DNA of 64,000 nt from Lonicera japonica. Lineage: Eukaryota > Streptophyta > Magnoliopsida > Dipsacales > Caprifoliaceae. The DNA is taken from NCBI GenBank assembly GCA_021464415.1, contig CM038469.1, forward strand, positions 16,222,501-16,286,500, written 5' to 3'. Made by a program: the position numbers and the translations under genes. The notes under the pieces were generated by a model, which was given only the letters and a program-made list of their open reading frames with translations, was not told the origin of the DNA and did no database searches. Of this stretch, positions 1 through 12,287 are shown piece by piece (position 1 is the stretch's first letter; each line of letters begins with the position of its first letter).

Positions 1-299
1 CTCACTATTCACATGTTGTGTTGGGTTGGGAACCTACATATTAGTGGTTTGTTCAAGATGTGCACGTGTATCCGCGATCCCCCCAACTACAAAAAAGTAA
101 TGGAATGTCGATATCCATTTATTGTTGTATTTCCTCTTGTACTAAGGTATAGACGAATTGTGCCATGTTTCTCTCTCCTCTCAATTCCTCTAGAACAACA
201 CTACTCCTAGACTTGTGGTCCATGATATAATCCTCTTATAAAAATTTGGCATTGGTAACAATAACCTTACATTATTGAGGATTATAAAATAAGCCAGCA

Positions 300-1471
300 T
301 TGGTTTCTTTTGGATACCCAACAAAGAAACAAACTTTTGTCCTTGATTCTAACTTATCTACATTACCTTTCAGCATGTGTGCTGGACTACCCCATAGCCG
401 AATATGCTTTAAACTGGGCTAACGTTCGCTCCACAATTCTGTGGATGTAGTAAGTACTGACTTTGATAGTACCAAGTTGAGAATATATACTGCTGTTTCT
501 AATGCATATCCCCAAAAGGAATCAGGTAGGTATGAATAACTCATCATAGATCTTACCACTTTCATAAGAGTCTTATTCCTTCTTTCTGCTACACCATTAT
601 GATGTGGCATCCCTGGTGCAAACCACCTGGGACGTAATCCCATTATCTAATAAGTATTACTTGAACTCTCCTAAGAGGTATTTACCACAAGGATTATAGT
701 GATTTGATACATTTTCCTAGAAGCTTCTCTATTTATGACTTGAATTCTTTGAATTTTTCAAAGGCTTCAAATTACGCCGCATTAAGTAAATGTATCTATA
801 GCTTGAATAATCATCATTAAATATGGTGAAATACTCAAACCCTCCTCTAGCCTGGACATTCGTGTGACGATATGAATAAGAGTGAACCAGTTTTAACTAT
901 TCTTTAGCGCTATAGCCTTTTGCCGAGAATGGTCTCTTAGTCATTTTACCTTCTAAACAAGATCAGAAACTGGAAGTGCCTCCATTTCCAATGAACCTAA
1001 TGGTCCATTTTCAACCAATCTTTGAATTTTTTTTAGAATAATATGACCAAGGCGTAAGTGCCAAAAATACGTTTTGTTCATTTTTTAAGATTCCTTTATT
1101 TTAATTGGTAAAATAATAGTGCTATTCAATTCACTCACTTGCAGTACTGACAAGTCAGGATTAATAATATAAAGATCAATCACTAATGTACCAGAACAAA
1201 CAAATTGTTTATTTTTCCTAATGATAACTGATTTATCATTAAAATGAACAAAACATCTATCTTAAACCAATCTAGAAATAGGAATTTAATTCCTTTTAAT
1301 GGAAGATACATATAAACAATTCTTAATTTCTAAAATCCTATCTTGACTAAACTGAAGATAAATATCTTTTACTACAACTTTGCCACATTCGTAGCTGCCC
1401 ATACGAAGAAATTTTTTCTCTATTTTCAAGTTGTCGGGTTTCCTGGAACCCTTGCAAATTATTGCAAGCAT
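300..1471 (-). pseudogene. copia integrase pseudogene
   Basis: 1286-1471 (minus) encodes the pre-integrase segment ending NCLYVSSIKRN. 419-643 encodes the distal core, with the hallmark [17 protein letters not shown] containing the conserved glutamate of the D-D-E triad, followed by [15 protein letters not shown]. The part just below (about 300-419) keeps the segment after the core in another frame (KHIRLWGSPAHMLKGN, then VCFFVGYPKE). The middle of the core (644-1285) is scrambled by indels. The family role is insertion of element cDNA into the genome; this copy cannot do it. Confidence 0.8.
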
Positions 1472-1511
1472 GATTAGTGGCTCCCGAATCTACACACCAG
1501 GTACTGGTAGA

Positions 1512-2382
1512 TCAAACCACTAAACAAGATACAATAACAAATAGATTAAATTTACGTATGTTGTTTTGACGATTTACAAAACGGAGACAATCATTCTTCA
1601 AATGCACTTTATGCTTACTATGAAAACATTGATCCACAGGTTTTTTCACTTTTCCTTGAGATTCAACAACTGTTGCATGCGTTTCTCTTTGTGGGACTAT
1701 AGCTTGTGTGTTCTTCTTTTTCATTTCTTGCTTTTAGGCATATAAGTAGAAGCTTTCTTAGTCACTAGAGCACTAGATAGCTTACCAAGGAGTCCCTCAG
1801 CCACTTGGAATTCTTTAAGAAGTTCCAACAATGAATAATTAAGCTTATCCATATTGTAATTCTATTGGTATCCCTTAAATGAGTCTGGCAGTGATTGGAG
1901 AATGATATCGACCTGAGTTTCCCCATCGATGTCAGCTCCATGGATCTCTAGTTCATTCAGAAGACCAATCATCTTCAAAACATGATTCTTAACCCGGGTT
2001 CTTTCAACTATAGTTGTGCTCATGACGTCTTTCATCGCAACCAACCTTGAGGCATGATCCTGATACCCAAACATACCTTTGAGATTCAGCATTATGTCAT
2101 AAGCGATGACAAAAGACTCATGCTGATGTTGCGCCACATTTGACAAAGATGCCAAATGTAAAACCGCACCATTTTATCAGCTTTTTTTCATCTCCCGCAA
2201 GCCTGGGTTTCCTCATCGGTCACCCGTTTGCCTGGTTCTTCTAGACAAGCCTCGGTGAGTACAAATTTGTACTCTTTAGCAGTAACCACAATGTTTAAGT
2301 TCCTTTTTCAATCAACATAATTAAGTCCAATCAATTTTTTTTAGTTGAGTATAAATAATAGTGGATTGAAAGAATTTGCCAT
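1512..2382 (-). pseudogene. copia gag (nucleocapsid) pseudogene
   Basis: The minus strand from the ATG at 2382 encodes a copia-type gag N-terminus (NYVD..RNLNIV) with in-frame stops, then an open piece at 1862-2155 with the UBN2/gag-like helical region ending in LQSLPDSFKGYQ. A CCHC-like knuckle follows near 1580-1650 but reads CFHSKHKVHLKNDC: the second cysteine is serine, so zinc binding is probably lost. Gag packages element RNA into particles in the cytoplasm. The reading frame is not continuous and the product is certainly non-functional. Confidence 0.8.
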
Positions 2383-2908
2383 TTTAAAACTTGAGAATCA
2401 CATAATAATACAAATTATGATGGACAATAATAACTTGAACACATATTTTAAATATGATACCCTTTACCATTTCAAAAAGCGTTCACCAACAGCCTCAGAC
2501 TTTGAGCAACATGCCTCGTTAGTGAGGTCATCTATTATTCATTATTTTTTTGACAAGCTTAAACCTATTAAATTTTACTATTTAGACAATTTTTACTGTC
2601 AAATAATACATACTATCTAGACATTCATTTATTATCAAGTAAAATTTAAATAGCTTACTTCTTTTGGTCCTAAAATAATAATAAAGGCTTAGTTGGAGAT
2701 GTAATACCTCGTTCTTTCCTTCTACCACAATCGCCTTCATTCGTCCACAAATTCGGTTCGTAAATCATACGTTTCGGTCCTACATGATTTGATGATTTTA
2801 GTTAACTTTGGAGCTCCGTAACTTCTTCGTCCCTTATCCGATTTAGTCTCTGTTTGTGCCTATGTTTAGGTATCATTCCATTATATGAATTTCATGTTTT
2901 GACCAAGA

Positions 2909-3272
2909 GCCAATTCATACTCCTTGTTGGTCAACACATCGTGCGAGTAGGCCGGTCAGCAAAAGTTGTTCATTCGATAGCTTAGGGGAAGAACGCTATC
3001 TTCGGAGGATTTTTGGAAATTATCCATCCATAATTTGGGAAAACTTCCTCTTAGGAAGTTGTATATCTTTGAATTACTTTTTCATGGACATAAAGGTCAC
3101 CCCAATCGGAGTCCTGAGAGAAAAGTTATGGCCGAATCAAGAACAGTGCATAAAGGCCAACTTTGCATGCGGACCAGTCTAATGATTCTACAGACAGGTT
3201 AGACCTTTAAAAATTTGGACAAATGGAGACTGCGGACTAGTCTCCCATTTTTTGCATACAGGTTCGCCTATT
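2909..3272 (+). repeat. Shared LTR module plus variable repeat block (copy A)
   Basis: 2909-3150 carries the module also found in the LTRs at 39205, 40865 (minus), 42600 (minus), 51575, 54185, 56775 and 63400: a 'TTCCT..GAAGTTGTA' stretch, 'TTTTCATGGACATAAAG', then 'AATCGGAGT....AAAGTTATGGCC'. It is followed at 3170-3272 by a family-specific block with near-repeated GCGGACCAGTCT / GCGGACTAGTCT and ACAGGTT words. Confidence 0.6.
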
Positions 3273-4074
3273 TTAACTCGGCACCGACTTTAGCTCATTT
3301 TTAAAGCGCATTTTATCCATTTTCATCCCATTTTTAAGAAAAACTTATAGAGAAAATTAGAGAGAGATGATAGCTCATTTGTGAGGGTCCTTGGAGAGAT
3401 TTTTACACATCTTTCATCCTCCATCCAAGATCAAAGCTCCAAATCATTCAAACCATCATCCAAATCACTATTCATCATCTTTTACCACTTTCTTCTTCCA
3501 CTGTTGCTTGAGCTCGAGCTAGGGTTCCGCAATACAGCCTCTACGCTTCATCAACTCCAAGATTAAGCTTTTCCAAGGTGGGAACACTATTACTAAAGCT
3601 CTTTTTCAAACGATTACTTGTTGCATTAGAATTTTCACTTCATATTTGAGTATTTTTTATAAACCTTAGGTTGCTTGCATCTAATGGGGTTTGGGATATA
3701 TAAAGCTTCAATTGTTGGTCAATATCGTTAGATTATCCTTCCAATTGCATGATTCAACCATTATATCCATGTTTTAGCTCATATACACAATGATTCATAT
3801 GAGACCGATCTTATAGTCATACGAATGACCTAAGAATTGGGGGTTTTGGGTTGGTGCATAGTAAGAGTTTAATTATGGGTTATAAATGGTAGACATAAGC
3901 ACACATATGTATATATATGGCATTATTAGCAAGTATAGAGCTTTCATTATGAGATTGCCCTATAAACCCACAAAGGCAGAACCGTAAATAGGAATTTGTG
4001 AGTCTAGCGCCCCATATAGACCATTGTAAGTATTAATGATGAAGATATAACCTTGATATGCTTTAGGTTATAAA

Positions 4075-5655
4075 TGTTGACCTTAAAGTCAATTAATCTT
4101 ATTTTGATAATTACAATAAGTTAATAAAGTGTTATTTAACTCGGTTGTTCCAATGATGATAGCCATTTTAACCGATATATCTTCCGACCAAGTGTAACTT
4201 CAAATCGAAGCAAATCTCACACAAGCTTTACAAACGCCTCTACTCACAAGAAATGAACTCAAGTGATATACATGTGCTATACAAAGCCAAGAAAAGATCT
4301 AGATCATCAAGCAAGTGAAGATATGCACAAGAATGATCTCCACATGTTCTACAAGTTATCAAAACCAAGAAAGGATCAAGAACATCAAACAAGTAAAGAT
4401 ACGCACAAGAAAATCAAGCATCACGAAGACTCGAATTATCATTAAATGGAGTGAGTGCTTAGATCTTATGTAAAGATACTTTATTGATAAAATACCTATA
4501 GCTCAAACATATTCTTGCATCTTTTAAAGATTGATTCAAACTAGCTTGAAATTGAATTTATTTGAAAAACATTATTTTACAAAAACCGATTTTCAAAATA
4601 AATTCATATTAATTTTAAATGATCATATTTTAAGATATAATAAAAATAGTTATCTTAGAAACCTATATTTGAGGTTCAAAAATCATTAGAATTTTATTTG
4701 AAACTAAATTGTTAAATTGCAAAAATATTTTTATTTCACATCTAAAATTCGCTCAATTTTTGTCCAATTTTGATCTAACGGTAAGATGGAGGCCTTCCCG
4801 GACTCCGATCATTTTGAAATTTTTACAGTAGTTAGACAACATCTCCTGGCAATTTTGACTAAAATTTGAGTATGATCCAACGGTCTAATTGGGAGAAATT
4901 AACAAAACAATTTTGAATATTTTTGTCAAAACTAGCTGTTGGAAAGTTTGAAAATGTATACCTTGGAGCCAAAACCTCTCTTAATCATCCCCAACGGCCA
5001 TATGATTTTGTAAGCTATAAATATAATGTCTTAGACATGTTTTAACACACTTGAATCATTCTACAAACTTATTTTACATATATACAAAGTTATTCAAGTA
5101 TTCAATTCATCTTATTGATCAAATTCTTCATTTTTGAGCTATATACTTTGATCAATTTTGATATCTCTTAGTGTGAGCTTCATTTGTATTTTGTTATACA
5201 CAAGAGAGATATTGTACATTGGTGTTAGCCACCAAAACTTATTCAAATCATATTTGTGAGAGGTGTATCTCATAGAATAGCAAGAGGGATTTCTTGTGAG
5301 AGTATTGAGGGTGTTTCAATACTTGTAAGAGTGTGTGAGAAGAATACACTTGTAGAGGTTTGATCTTCACCCGGAAGGAGATTGGTTATAGTAGAAATTC
5401 TCGGGAGAACTAACCGAGCGCGGAGTAGGGGAACAAGCCGAACCGTGTGGACAAAAAATCTTCGACTTCGATCGGTTCAATCTTTCTATCTCTTGCTCTA
5501 TTATATTGTGCTATTTATTCATTGTGTTTGGAATTAACTTTGTTCTTGATTGCTTGATAAATATAGACATCAAATATTTTTAAATCATTTTTAAAAATCC
5601 GATTAAGTTTTAAAAACCCTATTCACCCCCCCTCTAGGGTATTTTCCGACCTACA
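4075..5655 (+). mobile_element. Solo LTR, copia-like family 1 (copy 1, nested)
   Basis: A 1,581-bp segment starts TGTTGACCTT and ends CGACCTACA, flanked by perfect 5-bp duplications ATAAA (4070-4074 and 5656-5660). It lies inside the longer LTR 2700-7942, so it inserted later. Its 3' end (CACCCCCCCTCTAGGGTATTTT) and the motif around 5410-5460 (CTAACCGAGCGCGGAGTAGG, CCGAACCGTGTGGAC) recur almost unchanged in the copy at 58172-59559. No internal domain is present, as expected after recombination between two LTRs. Assignment to Ty1/copia rests only on general LTR character. Confidence 0.85.
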
Positions 5656-5830
5656 ATAAACATAACTTGGTGGGACATAGGGTGCCATGGCTATAGTATT
5701 ATAAGGTTAAGCATACTTTGAACCTATCGCTTAGACGAGAACTATAGGAACCGATACATGATTTGATAAAATGACTAGAGAACCCTCATAAAACATTAAC
5801 GGCCTTAGTTTTACATATGTGACATGTAAC

Positions 5831-5856
5831 GATATATATATATATATATATATATA
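5831..5856. repeat. (AT)n microsatellite
   Basis: About 12 uninterrupted AT units inside the 2700-7942 LTR. Confidence 0.9.
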
Positions 5857-7942
5857 ACACCAATAATGAACCGGTTGGCCGTAATACTTAGTTAATAATT
5901 AGACGATAAATACATGGAGTATAAGCATGACGACAACACTTATTGTGATGATGAATGATGATTATAATATTAATAAATGAACAGTGGATGATTGTATATT
6001 GTATCTATATGTGATTTTCCATATGTGTGATGGATGATAGTGTGATTGATGATATATACATTGTGAAGAATGATATAATATATTCCTATTGATACGATCA
6101 CACATATGGGCTGGATTGATAGATTGAGCACCAAGTAGCTCCCGCATGGCTCAAATATGGACTGCCTAATTGTCGCCCGTGGGTGAAATTCCCTAAACTA
6201 TGCACGGGAAAAGAAGAGGGTGACTCCAACTGTGTTTGAATGTCCACATAGGAAATCCCACTCTATGCATCTTGTTTTCCAGCTGACTATGTGTCCCCGG
6301 GCTATAGAGTTTCTACGGCAAGCGGAGTAGTTCCTATGTGCCACTGCTTGCCCAATGGTGAGTAACCCGAGGAGTAGTTAGGCTACTAATGGATATCACC
6401 CTGCTAGGGTGTGTCCTGGTGTAGTTCTTATTGGGTGTCGTTGGAGGCTTGTATAGGTGTTTTCCTCGTTAACTATTCGGAGTGTTATCCCTAGAAAATG
6501 TCTTTCGTGGATTATCTCCGAATGACTTACTTGGAGAACTAAGTGCCTGAGCCATTTTCCCACCTGGAGAAGATATGGATAAGAACCTCAGAACCTTCGG
6601 GATTTGCTAGTTCTGTTGTTCTGGGCCTGGTTAGACCGCAGGGTGAAACTAAGGCATTATGAAAGAAATATGATACGGACCGATGTGATGTGGTTCAATG
6701 TTATTATTATTATTATTATCACCTTTGCATCATATAGATGTTGTTATATATATATATTGCCTCGAATATGTGTATGATGTAGAGGAACGTGAACACTTGT
6801 TGAACGGATCATAATGCACATAGGAAGCAATTGACCATTCATAATGTACTAATATATATAAAGTGGAAAGTAATGATATTAATGATCCCTAGAGATATAG
6901 TGCGGGCGTGTGAAAACATCTAGTTTATGGGATAGATGGCCGGATCATAACGAACATAATATATTAATACTCAAAGTGGCAAGCATGGCTACCAGTATAA
7001 CTAAATGAGAGGACACTGTGACGTAATGCATTAGATGAATGATCTAGTGGAAACGCTTATTAATTGGTCAAGCATGTAATTTCATAATGAACTAATTACA
7101 AAAAGGAAACGATAAATGCTTGGCTATTAGTTACCGGCTTATGGTATAAGTATCGGATAGTATAGTATAGTGTTGAATTATAAGCTGAGGGGCAATCCAC
7201 CATAGCATGACAAACCTTTGGAAACTAGTTTGTGATGAGATAGATTTATGCCAACAACTCTGTGGTGATGCGAGAATCAGTAGAAGAGTATTTTATGGAA
7301 TGTCTAGGGACGGGATCTGTCAACTAGTAAGCTTCCGGGACGGGATCTTAGTGAGGTTCGACATGTACTTGTGTGTGGATTGCATTGCATTATTTTCGAA
7401 CCCTTTTAGTAAAGTAAAGTATTTACTTTTTGTATAAACCTGCACCCGCTTATGTTTGCAATGTGTATTTTATATACCAAACTATATAGTTACTAGTGAG
7501 CCTGGATTTGGCTCATCCCATTTTCTAACAGTTTTGCAGGATAGGCTTCAAGGTTGGAATGCGGTGTATCGTTCAGAAGCCTCTGATGTCCACAGAACTT
7601 TTCGGTCTTTAAATTAAGGACCACGTGTATAATATTTTGCTTTGCATAACTCTTTGTATAATATATGGACTTTGGTTTTGTTGTATAATGATGTTTTGAT
7701 TTGAGGGGTGAATTTCTAAATATGAATGGATATGATTTCATTTATATAAAATGATTTTAAACCTTACCTGGTGGTTTGCTATTTAAAATAACTCCACGTG
7801 CCAAAATTTCCTAAAACTGACTTTTGATTGAATCGTATTTTCATTAAGAAAGGTTTTTAATATAAACCCGCCATCGCGCACGGCATCCGTGATTAACAGG
7901 GTCTCGTAAGTGAAATCTCATAATGGGATTCAGGGCGTCACA

Positions 7943-10544
7943 AGAGAGCGTACTATCATTTATATCTAAGTGTATATCATCATTTAATTTAATACAATGA
8001 TTAATTTATTCTTTCCGATATGGAGGTGAACACTAAAACCCACACGAAAAATAATTCAAATTATTTAAAATTATCTCTCAGAGAAATTTGTACAATGTCC
8101 GCAATCTAATATTTTTGATATGGAGGTGAGTACTATAACTCACACAGAATAAACTACATCATCTACAAACAAATGATGGATACTGTGGGATTTTTATATG
8201 AAAAAAATTCCTCACCCACTTAGCACTTAAAAAATTATTTTCTGAGGGTATATAAGGAAAAATTATGTTCAATTATATTCAATTAAAATACAAGGGTATG
8301 AAATACAAGACCTATGTGTAATAAATTTATTTTACTACTTCTTATAAATAAAAACAATTAATTTTAATTGCACAATACTTATATTTATATGCCTATTATT
8401 TATTTGCAAGCATCAAGCAAAACGAGATCTAGGTGTGGTCATGTATCCATGTTGTCCAAAATTATAAGGGAACCTAATAATTAAACATATACGACCAAAC
8501 AAACAGGCACACACAACATCAAACCATTCAATAATAAGAATAATTAAATCCCTGCTATAATGGTCTAAGCTTCAACATCCCTAATCCGTTAAAAACCTGC
8601 CACAACCAATGTCCCCTCTTCGCTTACTATGACGGGGGATCGATCGTGATAAAAATTCATTTTTCAACATTCTTTGTTAAAGAAACAGCAATCTTAGATA
8701 CAAAGATCGTATGCCTCTATTTAAGGAGTTCACACATAAACTATTATATCTAAACTGTAAATAAAATTACATAGATCCTATGCCTCATTCTAAGGAGTTC
8801 ATAAATCTAATCTAAATGTAATTTACATACAACCATGAATAAATACAAATCATCATGCATATTAAAATTAACCACGAATAAAAACATGGGATTCAATCAC
8901 GTAAAACATAATTTCGTGACCACAATAGCGGGATAAGAACACTGCAAAATAGGGGTTAACGAGTTTTACGTTCTATCCAACATCAATATGCATGAATCGA
9001 TGTTACTGGACAACACGATTAGTTTAATCCGTATGCAGTATTAAAAAAAAACGTATCCCTTTAATACCAATTGATGGAGACATAATTCAAGGATCATTTG
9101 ATATTATATATAGATCGAACAAAATACTTTTGAAAAACCCTATAAAAAGAAAGGGATTTCACCTTTGTGGATCATGTAGAGGATCCATATGAGGAGACTA
9201 GGGTTTGATAGTATCAAATTACAATTTAGTTAGATTTTTTTCAAATCTCGCTGGGCTGTTGAAATTGATCGTCACTATCGAAACGACTTCTGGTCATCAT
9301 GATTTTTTGCGTATTTATTATAAGTTTGAGTTCTAAACAACATATCCAAAAATCTTCCCGATTCAACAGTGAGATCAAAAGCTATGATTGATTTACGACT
9401 GGAATATCGAAAACCTAAAGATCTTTTATCATATTCCCTCAACCATCAAATCTTGCACCGAATGTGGGTTACCGTATCACCAAAATTTACTCCTCTCTTA
9501 ATGAAAAAGATCCAAATTTGTGAGAATTCTTATTATCATAAGAAGAGCCAAAGCCGGTATATATATAAGGTTACGTTAGGGACTCTAAGGAGAAATAAGT
9601 GTTTGTACCTCTTATGAAAAGCTGGAATCCTTATTCCATTGTGAATTAATTCCTTTCATAAATTATAATTTACACCACTAAAGAATTATAATTGCACTCC
9701 CGTTCTTATCTTAAAATTTTCAAGCTCATTGTTACTAAATGGTTATTATTTTCCCTATGTTAATATTACAGATAATCGTCATTTATATTAAATTACAGAA
9801 AATTATATTTAAATGATTTCTTGATCTTTAATCTTACCACTTAACTTATTTGATATGTCAGATTAACATAATCTACCTGTAGGGTTTGACATGATCAAAA
9901 CTTATAAGCTTCTTAAGGGATTATCATCAATCCCTATATCGAGACGTGAATTCCGTCAATAATTAATATTCAGCAAACATATAGTATTATTATTCAATTC
10001 ATGGAACTTTTTGATTAATAAATGAATCTCACTCTTAATGAGTCAAAACAACAAACATTACATATATGTCTATTAGTTATTTTAAGATTAAAAGCATAAG
10101 CAATCATAATAACCATATGATTTTAAATTATTTTATATAGTTAGTATAAAAATAACTAACCCAAACTAGTCATGTTCAATAAACACAAAGTGTAATAGCA
10201 TAATGAGTTGAAACTATATCGTTTCATATAGTGAAGATAAATTACTAAAACTTGTGCCACAATTATACCAATAGGTGTCAAATTCCATCAAGACTATGAA
10301 CCACTAAATTTATATCCCATAAGAACTGATGATATGATCCTTTGTGTGTAAATTAAACTTTACACAACAAATCATCTACTATATGGAATAAAAGACACAT
10401 ATGCACAATGTTTAAATTAATAATATAAAGCAACCATTGCCCATAATTTTTTTTTGTTAAAATAGCAAAATTGTTATAACATATTCAAAGCAATAAGAAA
10501 ACTATACTTTTTTAGTATTTCACTATAACATTGTTGACATAGTA
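7943..10544. other. AT-rich unclassified repeat-like region, no gene seen
   Basis: There is no convincing coding sequence. Local direct repeats suggest LTR-type DNA: a GATATGGAGGTGA-containing unit at ~8018 and ~8119, and a unit with TATGCCTC..TTTAAGGAGTTCA at ~8709 and ~8780. It lies between the solo LTR ending at 7942 and the reverse transcriptase remnant starting near 10545. It may include the missing 3' part of the Tat element or a separate decayed copia LTR; termini could not be found. Confidence 0.4.
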
Positions 10545-11480
10545 GACTAGTTTTTGGGTCTTTTTCTTGGATTAGGGCAGCACTGACAACTTAAGATAAG
10601 GCTGATAAGTACATGTACAACTATTTATGTGACCGAGGTATGGAGATGAGTGGTGGGTTGCTGATGTGTGCTTTTAGATTTGCTAAGGCTTTCTCACATT
10701 CTTATGTTCATTGTAGTTGCATGCCCCTTTTTAAGGCATGGAAGAATGGGTAACACTTATTTGAGCACTTTGAGATAAACCTGTGACGGGTAGCAACCAT
10801 CCCTGTCAACTTATGCATTTTATTGACTCTCGTGGGAGCTTGGATATTTCTTAGATCTTCAATTTTTTTTGGATTTTCCTTAATTACCTTATAATTGACT
10901 AAGCACCCAAGGAAATTACTAAAACTAACCCTAAAAGTGCATTTGGCAGCATTGAACTTCATCTTATAATGTTGGAGCACTTGGAATGTGGCATTGAGAT
11001 CCGATATATGACCCTCCTTCTTCTTACATTTGATGAACATGACATCCAAATAAACCTCCATAACTTTGCTATGTGATCCTTAAACATTTGCGTAACCAAC
11101 TATTGATAAATGGCCCTTGCATTCTTCAGGCGAAAGGGCATGACCTTATAATAGTATAGATTCATAGTAGTGATGAAATATGTGTTCTCCTAGTTAGTGC
11201 CGAATAAAGGTATATGATAGTAGCCAGAATATGCATCCAGAAAACTCACTCGTTCATGTCCTACTGTAGAGGCCACCACTTGATTAATTTTGAGAAGAGG
11301 AAGGCTGTCTTTAGGGCATGCCTTGTTGAGGTCTATAAAATTAATGCAAAGTTTCCACTTCGTATTATGTTTCTTCACTACTACTGTATTTAAGATGTAA
11401 GTAAAGAATTTTGTTTCTCTGATGGCTCTTGCTTTGAGTATCTTTTGGACTTCCTTTTTAATAGCTTTTGCCTTTTATAA
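10545..11480 (-). pseudogene. Tat-type reverse transcriptase / RNase H pseudogene
   Basis: 11190-11378 encodes the RT fingers/palm start with LCINFIDLNKACPKDS and FLDAYSGYYHIP. 10708-11061 continues with the catalytic loop, read as MEVYLDVMFIKC. The family consensus here is YVDDMLVKS, so the second catalytic aspartate is replaced by valine. After a stop, the frame continues to ~10545 with CEKALANLKAHISNPPLIS, the RT-RNase H connection. The segment between 11061 and 11190 is frameshifted. RT copies element RNA into DNA; this copy is dead by frame breaks and by the lost aspartate. Confidence 0.8.
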
Positions 11481-11639
11481 AGAAGCTTAAAGTGGTTTTG
11501 CTTGATAGGCTTAAAGGTTGGATCAATGTGGAGCTTGTGACATATAAGCTCAGAGTCTATACCTGGCACATCGTAACGCTACCAAGCAAACACATCTATG
11601 TTGTCATTCAAAAATTTGACGAATAACTCATTTTCTTCA

Positions 11640-12287
11640 TTGCCTTATTTAGTAAATTTTTTATCAAGATCCTCTTGGACCCTGTCTTTGGGCAACCCCC
11701 CATTTTGAACATTGATGGGGGTACCCGAGCTTTGAGTGTTATTTATCTTTTGAACCTTCCTGAGGGGCCACGGCTTTCTAGTCGAACCCTGCTCGGTTTC
11801 TTGCCTTTTGTCTTCTCCCTGCTCTACTTCTCTAATGGCCATATAGAAACACATGCAAGCTTGTTCCTGGTTCTTGTGGACTTCAACTACTCATTCGAGG
11901 GAAAGGAGTTTTAACTTTTGAAAAGGTGATGCCACTGCCTTGATTGCTCCAAGTTAATTCTTTCCTATCATAGCATAATAAGGGGTATTGATGTCCACAA
12001 TGAGAAATTTCATGGTTGTGTGTACCATGTCTATTCGGGCTAGGAGCCGAACACGTCCCACTAGCCAAATTGCTTCCCCACCAAAGCTGAAAACTGGGTA
12101 GTTAACTGAGATGATGTCTTTGGAGGGAAGGTTAAAGAATCTATAAATGTTTTGGTACATGATCTCGAACAAGCTTCCAGGGTCAATAAGTGCTATCTTG
12201 ACATCCTAAGTTGGAATGTTTAGAATGTTGACATCATTGTAGGGGATCTCCACGCCTGGGAGGTCTTTGTCAGAGAAGCTCAACTAT
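11640..12287 (-). pseudogene. Tat-type aspartic protease and linker pseudogene
   Basis: The minus strand below 12287 encodes SFSDKDLPGVEIPYND, then (after one stop) KIALIDPGSLFEIMYQN, matching the retropepsin start of Tat elements, where the active-site motif is D-x-G-S. About 60 codons later comes IVDINTPYYAMIGKN, matching the conserved second half of the domain. The stretch 11645-11854 is the charged linker before RT. The protease would cut the Gag-Pol polyprotein; stops and the frame change near 11950 make it inactive. Confidence 0.75.

Larger units (their letters stand above)
240..2382 (-). mobile_element. Ty1/copia retrotransposon remnant (gag to integrase)
   Basis: Read on the minus strand, this stretch gives recognisable pieces of a copia polyprotein in order: gag (from an ATG at 2382), a damaged zinc knuckle (~1580-1650), the pre-integrase domain (1286-1471) and the integrase core (~300-643). 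Frames are broken repeatedly by stops and indels, so it is a dead copy. Reverse transcriptase would lie below position 1 and is not in the window. No flanking LTR could be recognised: the sequence above 2382 (2383-2699) is AT-rich leader-like DNA without a clear LTR end. The order gag-integrase before reverse transcriptase is the family-defining arrangement of Ty1/copia. Confidence 0.85.
2700..7942 (+). mobile_element. Solo LTR of a Ty3/gypsy-type element, ~3.66 kb without its insert
   Basis: It starts TGTAATACC at 2700 and ends GGGCGTCACA at 7942. The flanking 5-mers GGAGA (2695-2699) and AGAGA (7943-7947) look like a slightly decayed target duplication, so this is read as a solo LTR. Removing the copia LTR at 4075-5655 plus one ATAAA repeat leaves about 3.66 kb. 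Segments 2909-3150 and ~7490-7630 resemble the corresponding parts of the LTR at 56444-60042, so the two families are related. There is no coding sequence; open stretches inside it are chance. Orientation is taken from resemblance to the 56444 element, whose PBS and PPT are visible. Confidence 0.65.
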
